DNA from: Nitrospira sp. CG24A | GTDB taxonomy: Bacteria > Nitrospirota > Nitrospiria > Nitrospirales > Nitrospiraceae | Length of the DNA stretch: 64,000 bases | Assembly: GCA_002869925.2 (NCBI GenBank) | Contig: NEWT02000026.1 | Location: forward strand, 61,586-125,585 | Direction: 5' to 3' | Part shown: positions 41,885-50,963 of the stretch, one piece after another | Position numbering within the stretch: the first letter of the stretch is position 1 | Layout of the letters: each line of letters starts with the position of its first letter | The notes under the pieces: generated by a model | Seen by the model: only the letters and a program-made list of their open reading frames with translations | The model's database searches: none | What the model was told of the DNA's origin: nothing | Made by a program: the position numbers and the translations under genes

Positions 41885-42289
41885 ATGGCAGACCGGCAGA
41901 CCGGTGAGAGAACGCGTGTGATGATTATAGAACAGGACTTGGGCGTTGGTTTGAAACTTGCCGATCTGCTCGCCACTCACGGCTATCAGCCGATATTCGT
42001 TCGATCCGTCGACGCTGCGATCGATGAACTCAGTGCCATCCACCCTCAGGCGATTGTTGTCGGACTCCCATCTGCCGAATCCCAGTCGCGGATGAATGCC
42101 GATGAAGTCTTGCTCATCATCCAGACAATTTGCCCTCTCGCACCGGTGGCCACGGTCGCAGGCCAGATCGTCGAGGACCTGACGCAAGTCGTGTTTCGCC
42201 AAGGGGCCCGCCGGTTTGTGGTCAAGCCGGTGGAATGCTCGCAGGTTGGTCAGGTGATCCTGTCGGAACTGAACGCGGCTGCGGCATAA
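41885..42289 (+). CDS. Receiver-like protein lacking the phosphoacceptor Asp
   Basis: 134 residues from the ATG at 41885 with AAAGGAGG upstream. CheY-like fold: the acidic pair is partly kept (VMIIEQDLG) and the Lys is kept (FVVKPVE). The strand that should carry the phosphorylated Asp reads AIVVGLPSAES, with Gly in its place. No output domain follows. It is probably a stand-alone pseudo-receiver that signals through protein contact rather than phosphorylation. Neighbours are the second MauG-like gene upstream and a zinc ribbon gene downstream. Confidence 0.75.
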   Translation: MADRQTGERTRVMIIEQDLGVGLKLADLLATHGYQPIFVRSVDAAIDELSAIHPQAIVVGLPSAESQSRMNADEVLLIIQTICPLAPVATVAGQIVEDLTQVVFRQGARRFVVKPVECSQVGQVILSELNAAAA

Positions 42290-42384
42290 GGGGCCTTGTA
42301 TGGCGTACACAGTGCACGCTGCGTATTCAAGGGGCACCTGAGAGCCTATTGCACGAGGGAAAAGGCCCTGTTTGTAACGGGAGT

Positions 42385-42630
42385 ATGTCTCTGATGAATT
42401 GTCATCGGTGCCATGGCTTCATGTGTCCCGCGGATCTCTTTGTTGGAGCGAGCGACAGCAGGCGGGACAGTGTTCGTGGGTGGCGTTGTGTCCTCTGCGG
42501 TGAGATCGTGGATCAAGTGATTGCGTGGAATCGCGTTCGTGCAAGAGACAGGCTATTGTCCAAACGACAGAGGAAGCCCCGGCATCCGGTTCTCAAAGTC
42601 CAGGTCTCATCGATCACTTGCACAATCTGA
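42385..42630 (+). CDS. Small zinc-ribbon protein
   Basis: About 81 residues (or 78 from the ATG at 42394, which has better spacing to GGGAG). CHRC near the N-terminus and CVLC after RGWR form a two-CxxC zinc ribbon, followed by GEIVDQVIAWNRVRARDR and a basic tail. A paralogue with CTRC, CVHC and GDVSDHVIVSNRQR lies at 49586-49879. Cytosolic; perhaps DNA- or protein-binding. Function not recognised. Confidence 0.6.
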   Translation: MSLMNCHRCHGFMCPADLFVGASDSRRDSVRGWRCVLCGEIVDQVIAWNRVRARDRLLSKRQRKPRHPVLKVQVSSITCTI

Positions 42631-42777
42631 ACCATCAGTGCACCCTCGTTGGTCTGTATCTACACAGAAGGCTTCGCACGTCTCCCTGGGATCTGTCGGT
42701 CCATATCGATGACACGGTCTTTTCGTCAGCGTCCTTCAACCCTGAAGCCTCTCTACGATACAGTGACTATTCGTTCT

Positions 42778-44574
42778 ATGAAGATGATGATGGGCTTGGT
42801 CACAACGTGCAGTTTCCTGACACTGATCGGACTCCTTGCTGACCTTCGACCTGCAAGCGCAGAGCTGCAGCCTGGTCAGGTCGTGATCCTCGCTAATGCG
42901 AAGAGTCCTGAGAGCGTGGCGGTTGCTGCGCATTACGCCACACAGCGCACGGTGCCGTTCAGCCACATTGTCCGGCTCGATCTCCCCTTTCGCGATACGC
43001 TCACTCGCCAGGAGTACGACGATCTGGTGGTGGCCCCGCTACGCCGCGCGCTGCAAGCAGGGGAGCTGTCCTCCACTATCCGAGTGATTGTGACGACGTA
43101 TGGTGTGCCGCTTCGCATTGAGGCGCCTATTCTGTCGAAAGACGAAAAGACCTGGCTGGCGGAGGCACAGAGTTGGGTCAAAGCCAGCCGCGCCAGATTG
43201 GAACAACTCCAACGCGCGTTCGAGCAGATGACGCCCGAATCACCGAAGACTGAGAATCCACCGACGACTTCAGCGCAGGAGATTCTTGAAATGGCGCGGA
43301 CCATGGCGCTCTTGCCGCGCGTCGATCAGGCTTGGCGCACGGCTGTGCAGCACATCCGGCAACTTTCTCAGCCGGAATCGGAGAAGGCCCTGCAGGAATT
43401 GCTACGCCTCACTCAGCAGTATGGCGGATGGGGCATTCTCCTCCAGAAAGAAGCGGGGGCCGGTCGGCCCGGTTCACCAGCCGAGAACCTGACCATGGCC
43501 GCCTGGCGACGACTTCTTGAACGAACCGATCCCTACTGGGCAGGACTTGGCCGCAAACCGATTTGGCTTCAACGGCAGCTCATCTACCGATGGGCAGAGC
43601 GGCTTTTCGGTCTGCGCGGCGTGCTCGAACTCGCGAGCGCCGAGGTGGACCTGCTCACCTACACCTATGCGGATGCAAGTCTCGACAGTGAACTCAGTCT
43701 GTTGTGGTGGGATCGAGACCTCTACCCGGTTGCCTGGCGCTGGGGAAATCCGTTGTTTCAGGACTCGGCTGCGGCCCCGACCGATCTCCCCATCCTCATG
43801 GTCAGCCGGCTGGATGCGCCGACCGCCGATCTTGCCAAAGGGCTCGTCGATCAGGCGCTGCAGGCGGAGCGCTCTGGATTGCAGGGCACTGTCTACTTCG
43901 ACGCGCGCGGGTTGAAGAACAAGGACGCCACCGACACCTACGGGGTCTACGATCAAAGCCTTCGGGATGCGGCAGAGGTGGTCAAACGGCAGTCATCGTA
44001 CCCTGTTGTCCTTGATAATGTTGAAGCGACGTTGAGTCAGCCAGGAGCGGCTCCGGATGTCGCATTCTATATTGGTTGGTACAAGCTCCGGTCCTATGAC
44101 GACGCGTTTACCTTCAAGCCCGGTGCGATCGGCTATCATATGGCGTCGGCTGAGGCGATCACCGTGCACGGTCGTGGCGAACGCGGGTGGTGCAAGAATG
44201 CGCTAGAGCGGGGGATTGCAGTGACGCTCGGCTCGGTAGGAGAACCCTACCTGGATGCGTTTCCTGAGCCGGCTCGTTTTACGACGCTGTTGCTGGCCGG
44301 AAAGTATTCGCTGATTGAGGTCTATTACCTGACGAGCCGATATGTTAGCTGGCGGATGGTGCTGTTCGGAGATCCGTTATACAGCCCTATGCGAGGACGA
44401 TCGCATCCAACGCCGAACTCCGGTATTCCTTTGCCTGTTCCCCCCTCGGAGCGACCACTCGGCGATCCTCCGGTCACACTCTCACAGAAACACCGGGATC
44501 ACAAAGAACAAACAACCATGCTGGTGAAACTTCTCCTCGACGCTGAAACCGGTAGCTCGAAGCCGCCTCAATAA
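42778..44574 (+). CDS. TIGR03790-family secreted protein
   Basis: 598 residues from the ATG at 42778; an in-frame ATG at 42709 would lengthen the leader. Signal peptide about 1-28. Family landmarks: VVILANAKSPESVAVAAHYA, the RVIVTTYGVPLRI strand, RGLKNKDATDTYGVYDQSL, and near the C-terminus GAIGYHMASAEAITVHGRGE and TLGSVGEPYLDAFPEPARF. TIGR03790 proteins occur in bacteria with complex envelopes and have no proven function. Converges with the YncE-like lipoprotein gene 31 bp away. Confidence 0.8.
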   Translation: MKMMMGLVTTCSFLTLIGLLADLRPASAELQPGQVVILANAKSPESVAVAAHYATQRTVPFSHIVRLDLPFRDTLTRQEYDDLVVAPLRRALQAGELSSTIRVIVTTYGVPLRIEAPILSKDEKTWLAEAQSWVKASRARLEQLQRAFEQMTPESPKTENPPTTSAQEILEMARTMALLPRVDQAWRTAVQHIRQLSQPESEKALQELLRLTQQYGGWGILLQKEAGAGRPGSPAENLTMAAWRRLLERTDPYWAGLGRKPIWLQRQLIYRWAERLFGLRGVLELASAEVDLLTYTYADASLDSELSLLWWDRDLYPVAWRWGNPLFQDSAAAPTDLPILMVSRLDAPTADLAKGLVDQALQAERSGLQGTVYFDARGLKNKDATDTYGVYDQSLRDAAEVVKRQSSYPVVLDNVEATLSQPGAAPDVAFYIGWYKLRSYDDAFTFKPGAIGYHMASAEAITVHGRGERGWCKNALERGIAVTLGSVGEPYLDAFPEPARFTTLLLAGKYSLIEVYYLTSRYVSWRMVLFGDPLYSPMRGRSHPTPNSGIPLPVPPSERPLGDPPVTLSQKHRDHKEQTTMLVKLLLDAETGSSKPPQ

Positions 44575-44605
44575 TTTGTGTGGATCAGGCGCCGATATCG
44601 ATGGC

Positions 44606-46162
44606 TTACCGCGTAAGAATTGCCTGGTTATCGCTGGCCGCGAGTCCGTAATAGTACACGGTGACCTGTTTGGGATTCTTCCCCACGGGAATAGTCGCGG
44701 TAATCGTATTGGTCGCCGCATCAATCAGCGAGACGGTGCCGGCGTCGCCTGCCGTTGCATTCGTCACGACCGCTGCCTTGGCCGATCCGGCTCCCTGCGG
44801 CCCGGTGATCCAGAGATCCATGGCATGCATGTCCGCTGCGGGCAATGAGACTTCAGCCACAAATGTAGGGGGCGCAGGCAACGTCGATGGGTCGAAGACA
44901 AGCAGGCGGTCTAATTTCAGATTGTGAGCCTGTGCTGCAAAAGCCAAATCGCTGATCTTGTTCGAGAGCGACAGGTACAAACGCTTGCCGTCCGGTGTGA
45001 ACTGAAGGGGAGCCGGCCTGACGTTTTCCAGTTGGGGAATTGAAAACGGCGTGACGGACAGAATGGGTGCCGTCAGGTCGATCGTTCCGAATTTGCCGAT
45101 GACTTTTGTCGGATCGGAAAGCGTATCTTCTCCGATCAAAAGCAGGAATCGTCCGTTCGGTGTGATGCCGACAGAGCGATACAACGTCATGCTCGGCGCT
45201 GGAAGCATGATACTCACCGTCCTGGTCACGGTGAGCGTCTTGGGGTCAATTTCTACCACGGTTTCATAGCCAGACAGATAACCGTAGATCTTCTCCGTTG
45301 CCTGCGACCAGAACATCCCGGACGGGAGTGAGTGGTTCGGCGTCGTCGCGTCCCCGTCACACGTCTCCTTTGCGCTGTCGCACAAGTCGATTTTTGTAGA
45401 GAACTCACTCCATGCGACGTTGCCGTTTGCCGTCAGGACAGGAAGCAACACGCTAATGAGCCCCGTCGTCTTGCTGGAGACATATGCGTTCTCCTGTGCG
45501 ATGGCCGGTGGTCTGGCAAATGCGATCAGGTGCTCCCCTTTCCCGGAAAGACACGCTATCGAGGTGACACGTGGCTTTTCTCCACCCACGCCGAGATGAG
45601 AATTATGAAGGACTGAGACCGATCCACCCTGAGAACAGTTGGCGACCGTGTCAATGCCGGTAGCAGCGTCACCGTCGTTCATGGTCCAGAGCACTTCCTT
45701 GTCGACCGGATCCCTGTAGATGCGTGTGGGCCGCTGCCCGATCTTGACTCTAGGATCCTGCGGATTTTCGTCCAAAAAGCTCTCCAGAATCGGCGCGACG
45801 CCCCCTATCGGATCGATGGCGGCCACCTTGTTGGTCTCCGTGTTCGTCACGAAAACCCATTCTCCTAGAGAGAAGGTTACGCCGCCGATCGCATCGGCCT
45901 GCACTGGGCCGAGCGACAGGGTGCTGATAACGGGCGAATGCTTCCCATCGAGTCTGAGCGTGGTGAGCGTCGTGTCATCCTGGTTGACGACCAATGCCAT
46001 CGGGGTCGAGAGAGGCGAATTCGTTTCCGGGCCGCTGTCGCTGCCGCCGCCGCTGCAGGCTGCCAGCAGCATGAGAGCCGGCCACAGTGCGTGGCGAGGG
46101 ATCGAACGCATGCCCCGGAGATGCGTGCTGACTGACATAGCGGAGTACGTTGTATTGGTCAT
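44606..46162 (-). CDS. YncE/YVTN-type beta-propeller lipoprotein
   Basis: 518 residues from the ATG at 46162 (GGTGGAGG upstream). The hydrophobic leader ends LMLLAACSGGG, a lipobox, so the protein is probably a lipoprotein. Propeller blades are visible as repeats such as VFVTNTETNKVAAIDPIGGV, YGYLSGYETVVEIDPKTLTV and VSLIDAATNTITATIPVGKN. It is the last gene of a CxWxC operon, after the beta-barrel gene (34-bp gap). Such propellers often bind partner proteins or metals; here it may be the surface partner of the neighbouring barrel. Confidence 0.78.
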   Translation of the reverse strand: MTNTTYSAMSVSTHLRGMRSIPRHALWPALMLLAACSGGGSDSGPETNSPLSTPMALVVNQDDTTLTTLRLDGKHSPVISTLSLGPVQADAIGGVTFSLGEWVFVTNTETNKVAAIDPIGGVAPILESFLDENPQDPRVKIGQRPTRIYRDPVDKEVLWTMNDGDAATGIDTVANCSQGGSVSVLHNSHLGVGGEKPRVTSIACLSGKGEHLIAFARPPAIAQENAYVSSKTTGLISVLLPVLTANGNVAWSEFSTKIDLCDSAKETCDGDATTPNHSLPSGMFWSQATEKIYGYLSGYETVVEIDPKTLTVTRTVSIMLPAPSMTLYRSVGITPNGRFLLLIGEDTLSDPTKVIGKFGTIDLTAPILSVTPFSIPQLENVRPAPLQFTPDGKRLYLSLSNKISDLAFAAQAHNLKLDRLLVFDPSTLPAPPTFVAEVSLPAADMHAMDLWITGPQGAGSAKAAVVTNATAGDAGTVSLIDAATNTITATIPVGKNPKQVTVYYYGLAASDNQAILTR

Positions 46163-46196
46163 GGAACCTCCACCCAGCATATGGGCCTCTCTCTGA

Positions 46197-47261
46197 TCAG
46201 AACAGCGGTGTCGTGGCAAAAGACTTTGTGATCCCGAAGACGTAGCCGATTGTTTGCTGCAAGTTCCCATTGAAGTCGCGGTAGATCGGTATTTGCGCAA
46301 TGACATAGAGCTGACCATAATCGAACACGTTGACGACGGCGCCGGTTGAAAAGGCCAGGTATGTGCTGTTTGTTGTGGGAACCGGCCGGTCGAGGATGTT
46401 TCCGTCAAGGAGCACGGGGCGGTTCAACGGGGCTCCTTGCAACTCGAACAGTTGCGACTCAATGTTGTCTTGTGTCTTGTACCGAAAATTAATCTGCTCA
46501 GTGAGCGTCAGCCAGGGCAGGGTGACGAGATTCACCCCGGTATTCAAGGCATACTCCTGTCCGGATTGGTAGCCGTCTGAATTACGCAGGTTGTAGCGCC
46601 AGTGCCCTGACAGAAACTGATTCAGCCGGTGCGGCAGCACTTCATAGGTCTGGTAGAATCCCGGCTGAAAGCCGAAGGCGCCTTTTCCGACCTGAAGCGT
46701 CGACTCGGCAAGCTGTCCGGGAGCCCCTTCATGCCCATAGTCCCCGGTGGGAAAATAGACCCCCATTTCAAACACGAGCATGCTGCGCAGTGTCGGCAGC
46801 ATGTTGTATTTCATCTTCAGCAACACGTCGCCGATGCCCTTATCGTTGGTATTCGTCAGGGTGCCTGCACCGATCTGCCCGATGGCATTGATCTGCCTGT
46901 ACGGAACCGCCAACGCGAGTCCGAACCGTTCAGTCAAGCCGTAATTCAGATCCAGCGTCGTGATCCGGACCAACGTGGCCAACTGGCTGACTTGAGAATT
47001 GCCTAGAATCAGTTGCTTCGTTTGTTGGTTGGCAAAGGGGATGCTACTGGCGCCGTCCGGCGGTATTTCATTGTTTGTATAGGTATGGGTCAGGTTCATC
47101 GTGAGTACCCCGGCGGGCGAGACCTGCTGCTGCGATCCGATGACGACGAAACAGCTCGCCGAACCACAGGATGCCTCTGCCGGCGATTTAATCCCCACTC
47201 CGAGTAGCATCAGGAGAGAAATACAGGCCAGCAGGCGCGGCCGGCTAATTCCCGTCTTCAT
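46197..47261 (-). CDS. Outer-membrane beta-barrel (phenol_MetA_deg/transporter-like)
   Basis: 354 residues with a signal peptide (about 1-30, ending PAEAS). A conserved Cys pair follows at once (CGSASCF), then a barrel with many amphipathic strands (TLDLNYGLTERFGLALAVPY, NLQQTIGYVFGITKSFATTP). The early CGSxxCF motif is found in transporter-like barrels of metal and redox loci. Its ATG overlaps the HTH stop (ATGA), so the HTH gene, this barrel and the propeller lipoprotein form one transcript. Confidence 0.75.
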   Translation of the reverse strand: MKTGISRPRLLACISLLMLLGVGIKSPAEASCGSASCFVVIGSQQQVSPAGVLTMNLTHTYTNNEIPPDGASSIPFANQQTKQLILGNSQVSQLATLVRITTLDLNYGLTERFGLALAVPYRQINAIGQIGAGTLTNTNDKGIGDVLLKMKYNMLPTLRSMLVFEMGVYFPTGDYGHEGAPGQLAESTLQVGKGAFGFQPGFYQTYEVLPHRLNQFLSGHWRYNLRNSDGYQSGQEYALNTGVNLVTLPWLTLTEQINFRYKTQDNIESQLFELQGAPLNRPVLLDGNILDRPVPTTNSTYLAFSTGAVVNVFDYGQLYVIAQIPIYRDFNGNLQQTIGYVFGITKSFATTPLF

Positions 47262-47575
47262 CTTCCAACCGCTTGTTGCCGTAGACGGACTCTCTCAGAG
47301 ACGGGATCTTTACTGCGGATTGGTCCAGACGATCCCTGGAGGGCCTGGGTTCCCTGAGTCATCTCCGCCGCAACCGGCACCCCGATACAGTGGTGATTAA
47401 TCAAGGCGGCGACCGTCTCGCTGAAAATCCGAAGACTACCGGCGCCAAGCCTGGTTCCACCAAGGCGGCCGGCTTCTACCCACCGATATACCGTCCAACG
47501 GCTGACGCTCAGGAGCCGCGCCGCTTCGTCGACCCGGAGTAGCCGTTTGTGCTGCAATGTCAGCATTTCGTCCAT
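47258..47575 (-). CDS. Excisionase-family (HTH_17-type) DNA-binding protein
   Basis: 105 residues; GGAGGAGATAGATC precedes the ATG. The HTH/wing domain is LLRVDEAARLLSVSRWTVYR then WVEAGRLGGTRLGAGSLRIF, closely similar to 59615-59794 and 494-805. The C-terminal 40 residues are unstructured and not shared. It overlaps the beta-barrel gene by 4 bp and follows a CxWxC gene. That it regulates its own operon through the AGCA repeats is inference. Confidence 0.8.
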   Translation of the reverse strand: MDEMLTLQHKRLLRVDEAARLLSVSRWTVYRWVEAGRLGGTRLGAGSLRIFSETVAALINHHCIGVPVAAEMTQGTQALQGSSGPIRSKDPVSERVRLRQQAVGR

Positions 47576-47769
47576 GATCTATCTCCTCCCCACTCGTCGG
47601 AGTGTCTCTTGAAAAATAATGGAATACTGCCGATGCCGTAGATCCTGGCCATTAGGGCCGAACAAGGCGTCGACAGATTCAATGAATTATTTAGATGGAC
47701 ATCAGCCACGAAAGCATTATGCGCACCCACACAGAAGTGCGCACGACTGCCACAGGCTGATGGCAGCAC

Positions 47770-48147
47770 TCAGTTAGCAGGAAGATGGGGAGGGCTACGC
47801 GAAGAAGAGAGAACCGTGACGCCGATATCAGGCTTATCGGCCGATTCGATGTCGATCCATGAAAGAAAGGCAATGGTCGGAACGAAGACGGAGTCCGTAA
47901 GATCGAATCCCTGTCCCACCCCGCAGAGCCACGAACAGAGTGCGGAGGAATGGGTCGCCGCCTGGTGGTGGTCATGTTGTGCTTCATGAGCCACGGTTGC
48001 CGGTGAAGCAAGCGCAGGCACCAAGAGCAGGCAGGCCACCAATGGCAGCACGAGGATTTGTCGATTGAATCGAATCACGCTATCCCGCCATGCCGATACC
48101 GCCGGCCTCGGTCTGTTTCGATGAAGAGGATGGATTGCATGATACAT
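47770..48147 (-). CDS. Small His-rich membrane protein with CxWxC motif (copy b)
   Basis: 125 residues. One hydrophobic segment (about 31-50), then HEAQHDHHQAATH and SALCSWLCG, the CxWxC signature of this window's family. A second hydrophobic stretch is weak (VFVPTIAFLSWIDI). It is the most divergent member: CSWLCG instead of CAWACQ. First gene after an AGCA-repeat promoter; the HTH gene follows 194 bp later. Metal or haem binding is inferred. Confidence 0.65.
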   Translation of the reverse strand: MYHAIHPLHRNRPRPAVSAWRDSVIRFNRQILVLPLVACLLLVPALASPATVAHEAQHDHHQAATHSSALCSWLCGVGQGFDLTDSVFVPTIAFLSWIDIESADKPDIGVTVLSSSRSPPHLPAN

Positions 48148-48232
48148 CTTGCTCTCGGTAAACCCGGCGACACGAGCGAAAATTCCCCACCGTATGTAAT
48201 CTTCCTAGGTGCGAGAGGTGACACGTATGCCC

Positions 48233-48304
48233 CTTATACCCGTCCACCGATCGTTTGTCTACCTATGCTTGCTCACGGATGCAACAGTTGCTACACATGC
48301 TACA
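48233..48304 (-). promoter_or_regulatory. AGCA-repeat promoter/operator (copy b)
   Basis: Minus strand: -35 TAGACA (48256-48261), 17 bp, -10 TATAAG (48233-48238). TGAGCA (48270-48275) ends 8 bp before the -35. Further half-sites (TTGCA, TGTAGCA, TGTAGCA) follow upstream at 9-10 bp steps to 48304, making four repeats, the longest array in the window. Confidence 0.75.
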
Positions 48305-48413
48305 TGTTTGTCAAAATCGAAAGATCCGCCCAAGCGTGGCGCTCAGTTCCGAGACGTTGGAGTGCCAGCCACGCCCGGTATCGGCCTTGCGGCCCAACCG
48401 AACCGACTCACGA

Positions 48414-48893
48414 CTACTTGATCATGAGCAGCGTCCCTCCGGGATCCTTCGGATTGAGATGATCGCGATAGGTCAACGTGTTCCCCTGTGTTGCATAGAA
48501 GAGGTCGCTGGTGGGGATGCCGATATATTTCGTCTCACCCGGTTTCAAGACGACCTGGGCTTTCAACACGGTCGGAGCGCGGTCATTCACCGCATCTGTC
48601 ATTTGGAACCCCCGCTCACCGGCGGATTTGTTCGTCACCTTCAGCAACACAGGCCGGCCTGGCCGAACTTTGAAATCGATCACCGTAATCGGAGGATACC
48701 AACTTTTCACTGTGCCGATTTCGATAGCGAACAACTGCGCATCGACATCGAGCTCTTTAAAAGACTGGCCGACCACCGATCCGGTTTCCAGGTCGCCGAT
48801 CTCGACTCCTCCGGCCTGCAGCGCGAACGCGGCCGGACCCATGATGAGCAGACTCGCCGAGACGAGAATGCCGGCAACAAGATGCTTGAACAT
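48414..48893 (-). CDS. Secreted cupredoxin-like protein without cysteine ligand
   Basis: 159 residues from the ATG at 48893 (GAGGAGGTCAGAAC upstream). Signal peptide about 1-24. The mature part has the strand pattern of a cupredoxin (FKVRPGRPVLLKVTNKSAGE, VVLKPGETKYIGIPTSDL), but no Cys is present and His is found only near the end (YRDHLNPK), so a blue-copper site is unlikely. It is second after 48913-49254 on the same strand. Possibly a CuA-like or non-metal binding relative; fold assignment is tentative. Confidence 0.55.
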   Translation of the reverse strand: MFKHLVAGILVSASLLIMGPAAFALQAGGVEIGDLETGSVVGQSFKELDVDAQLFAIEIGTVKSWYPPITVIDFKVRPGRPVLLKVTNKSAGERGFQMTDAVNDRAPTVLKAQVVLKPGETKYIGIPTSDLFYATQGNTLTYRDHLNPKDPGGTLLMIK

Positions 48894-48912
48894 GTTCTGA
48901 CCTCCTCTGTGG

Positions 48913-49254
48913 TTAACGCGCCGAGGCATGAGTGCCGGATGATGTCGTGCAAGGAGGCATGCCATTCTCTTCGAGCACTTGCCCTCCGATCACCGTCTCG
49001 CCGACGACAAGAAACAAGACTCTGAGTCGTCTGGTCTGTTCGAGAAACTTTCCGCTGGCCACGGCGATCACTTCGTGTGTGCCATCGGCTTGTGCCAGGT
49101 CGCTCTCGATCGTCACGTTGTAAAATTCAAATCCCTCAAACACTGTGTTGAGTGCCTGTGCGCGCAGGAGTGTCGCAAGAGGCGGCTCATCGGCGAACGC
49201 CGGGCTCGTGAGGCACAGGATCATCGCCATTCCGAGTATGCACAGCAGACGCAT
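48913..49254 (-). CDS. Small secreted protein of unknown function
   Basis: 113 residues: signal peptide (about 1-21, ending PAFAD), then an alpha-beta region (FEGFEFYNVTIESDLAQADG, RVLFLVVGETVIGGQVLEEN) and a Cys near the end (MPPCTTS). Its stop lies 19 bp before the cupredoxin-like gene's ATG, so the two are cotranscribed. Not recognised. Confidence 0.6.
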   Translation of the reverse strand: MRLLCILGMAMILCLTSPAFADEPPLATLLRAQALNTVFEGFEFYNVTIESDLAQADGTHEVIAVASGKFLEQTRRLRVLFLVVGETVIGGQVLEENGMPPCTTSSGTHASAR

Positions 49255-49394
49255 CGCCGACCCCTTAAGAATATCGCCTTGCTAATCCGGTTACCGCCCC
49301 TGTGTCTACAGGTCCAGGCAGGCTCTTGCCTATGCCTGCTCCATCGTCATGAGCCCGCGATGTCCGTCGTGCCGGTGTTGGAGAAATGGGGAGA

Positions 49395-49420
49395 GGGAAA
49401 CGTATGGGCATACGTTTCCC
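49395..49420. promoter_or_regulatory. 26-bp palindrome GGGAAACGTATG-GG-CATACGTTTCCC
   Basis: A perfect 12-bp inverted repeat around two bases. No T run follows on either strand. It may be a protein-binding site or a compact hairpin. The rest of 49255-49585 contains no supported gene. Confidence 0.55.
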
Positions 49421-49585
49421 CCCTCGGGACTCCCTGCGTGGTCAGCGCAGTCCAACCTGTGAAGTCCCGCCCGCAGTCTCATCGCACGAAGAGCACATCC
49501 TGTGCGCTCTGAGATCAGCGCACCATCGACACATCCCACAGGCAGCCGAATCGTCGATCGGAACCCGTCTGTCACGATTATCGGA

Positions 49586-49879
49586 TCAGGCATCCTGCCG
49601 TCCTTGGCGATGGCCACAATCACCCCTGCCGGCGAATTGTTTGATGACAAAGACCGACCATACAGCGACTGTGTGCTTGGTCTTCTTCCGCCGATCGCTC
49701 CCGTAGGTGGGCGTTCGGACTCGCCTTGGTTTTGGGTACGAGCGGCGTTGACGGTTGGAGACGATGACATGGTCGCTCACGTCCCCGCAGTGAACGCATC
49801 GCAGGGCTGGGATCCTGCTTCCTCCCTCGTAGATGATCTCGGGTACGCTCAGGCCGGCACAGCGGGTGCATTGCATCAT
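49586..49879 (-). CDS. Small zinc-ribbon protein
   Basis: 97 residues. CTRC and, 24 residues on, CVHC form a zinc ribbon, followed by GDVSDHVIVSNRQR, which matches the paralogue at 42385-42630 (GEIVDQVIAWNRVR). The C-terminal half is basic and not conserved. It lies between an HTH remnant and the 26-bp palindrome. No function recognised. Confidence 0.55.
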   Translation of the reverse strand: MMQCTRCAGLSVPEIIYEGGSRIPALRCVHCGDVSDHVIVSNRQRRSYPKPRRVRTPTYGSDRRKKTKHTVAVWSVFVIKQFAGRGDCGHRQGRQDA

Positions 49880-50103
49880 CGCTCCTTATTACACGGTTGT
49901 AAGTTGTGGGAGCACCTCGTCACGCGAGTTTCCCGCTTATACCGCGTTCATCACCACGTCATGGATCATGGGCATGATGTCCACCGTCGTAACCCTCAGC
50001 ACTCCCCGAAGGGCCGAGAAATCGGAGGGAGGCCACCTCCGACTCCTCGGGCAGGCCTGGAGAAGAATGCGCAACTGCCAGACCCACTACCGGCTGCCTC
50101 ATA

Positions 50104-50262
50104 CTTTTTTCTGTTTCTGGCCCATAGCCCGCGCATGAGTCCTTTTACTCCGTGAACCATCCTGGGCCTTTGGATGATCAACCCGAGCCCCATCGATCTA
50201 CCCGTCCACTGATTGGATGCGGAGTCACAACGGCTCCACAATTCGGCTATCCTGCCGTCGGT
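50104..50262 (-). pseudogene. Internally deleted remnant of an excisionase-type HTH gene
   Basis: The 5' part reads RRQDSRIVEPL, stop, LRIQ, matching RRQDGHIVEPVLLRIQ of the gene at 494-805. The 3' part (TTCACGGAGTAAAAGGACTC, GGGCCAGAAACAGAAAAAA) matches that gene's end. The HTH core between them is missing and a stop interrupts the frame. The homologous 3' flank continues to about 50015. Confidence 0.65.
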
Positions 50263-50360
50263 GTGGCGGGGGAGCGACCAACCCTGCGCTCCCCCCTACC
50301 GGAACATGTGTTAGGAGGTCAGCCGAACACCTGTCCCAATTCCACGCGACCACACGGCGC

Positions 50361-50909
50361 TCACCTCGCCATTCGTTTCTCAAAATATTCATCGTACCGA
50401 TGCACGAAGTCTTTCTGTGCAAGCGGCGCATGACAAGCGCGGCACTTGGTGAAATCTTCTGCCAAGGCTTTCCCGTCCGGCCCATAAGCCGCAAACACCC
50501 ACTGACCGTTCTTTAAATTGTCAGGCACCTCTTGTCCCCACCCTTCGCCCTTCCCCATCACCAAGATCTTCGCGAGGTCGTCTTTCACAAGCTTGCCATC
50601 CGCGCCGGTTTCCAGTGTCTCACCGGTCGTCTTGGCTTTATAGAGTTCCATGACCATCACCGTGCCGTTGGGAAACGGCTGCCCCGGATTCGTCTTGGCG
50701 CCGACCGGGTTGATGAACAACTCGCGTACCTGCTTCGCGTCCGGTCGCTGAATCTCCGACAAAAACTTCGGCCCGTTCTGATACCCGGCCGGCAGGGGGA
50801 GTTCACCATCCCTCGGCTTCACCGGTGCGGAAGAAGTGGGCGCCGGACCCATTTCCGCACAGCCCCATACCATGATGGCGCATAGCGCCAGTGCCCACTG
50901 TGTTCTCAT
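50361..50909 (-). CDS. Cytochrome P460-family lipoprotein
   Basis: 182 residues. Lipobox-like leader ending MVWGCAEM (Cys17). P460 landmarks include a mid-protein PFPNGTVMVMELYKAK and the C-terminal haem c site CRACH (Cys156, Cys159, His160) after QWVFAAYGPDGK. In ammonia oxidisers P460 proteins turn hydroxylamine into nitrous oxide or detoxify NO; a Lys-haem cross-link is typical but cannot be read here. It stands alone, with a very short ORF and a CxWxC unit upstream. Confidence 0.82.
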   Translation of the reverse strand: MRTQWALALCAIMVWGCAEMGPAPTSSAPVKPRDGELPLPAGYQNGPKFLSEIQRPDAKQVRELFINPVGAKTNPGQPFPNGTVMVMELYKAKTTGETLETGADGKLVKDDLAKILVMGKGEGWGQEVPDNLKNGQWVFAAYGPDGKALAEDFTKCRACHAPLAQKDFVHRYDEYFEKRMAR

Positions 50910-50963
50910 CGTCGGCCTCCATTCATATGAATTGCATGATCGATGGAACAGCCCCCCTAATTT

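Noticed and set aside
49330-49770. 146-residue minus-strand ORF
   Set aside because: Overlaps the zinc-ribbon gene in another frame, crosses the palindrome and has no recognisable fold.
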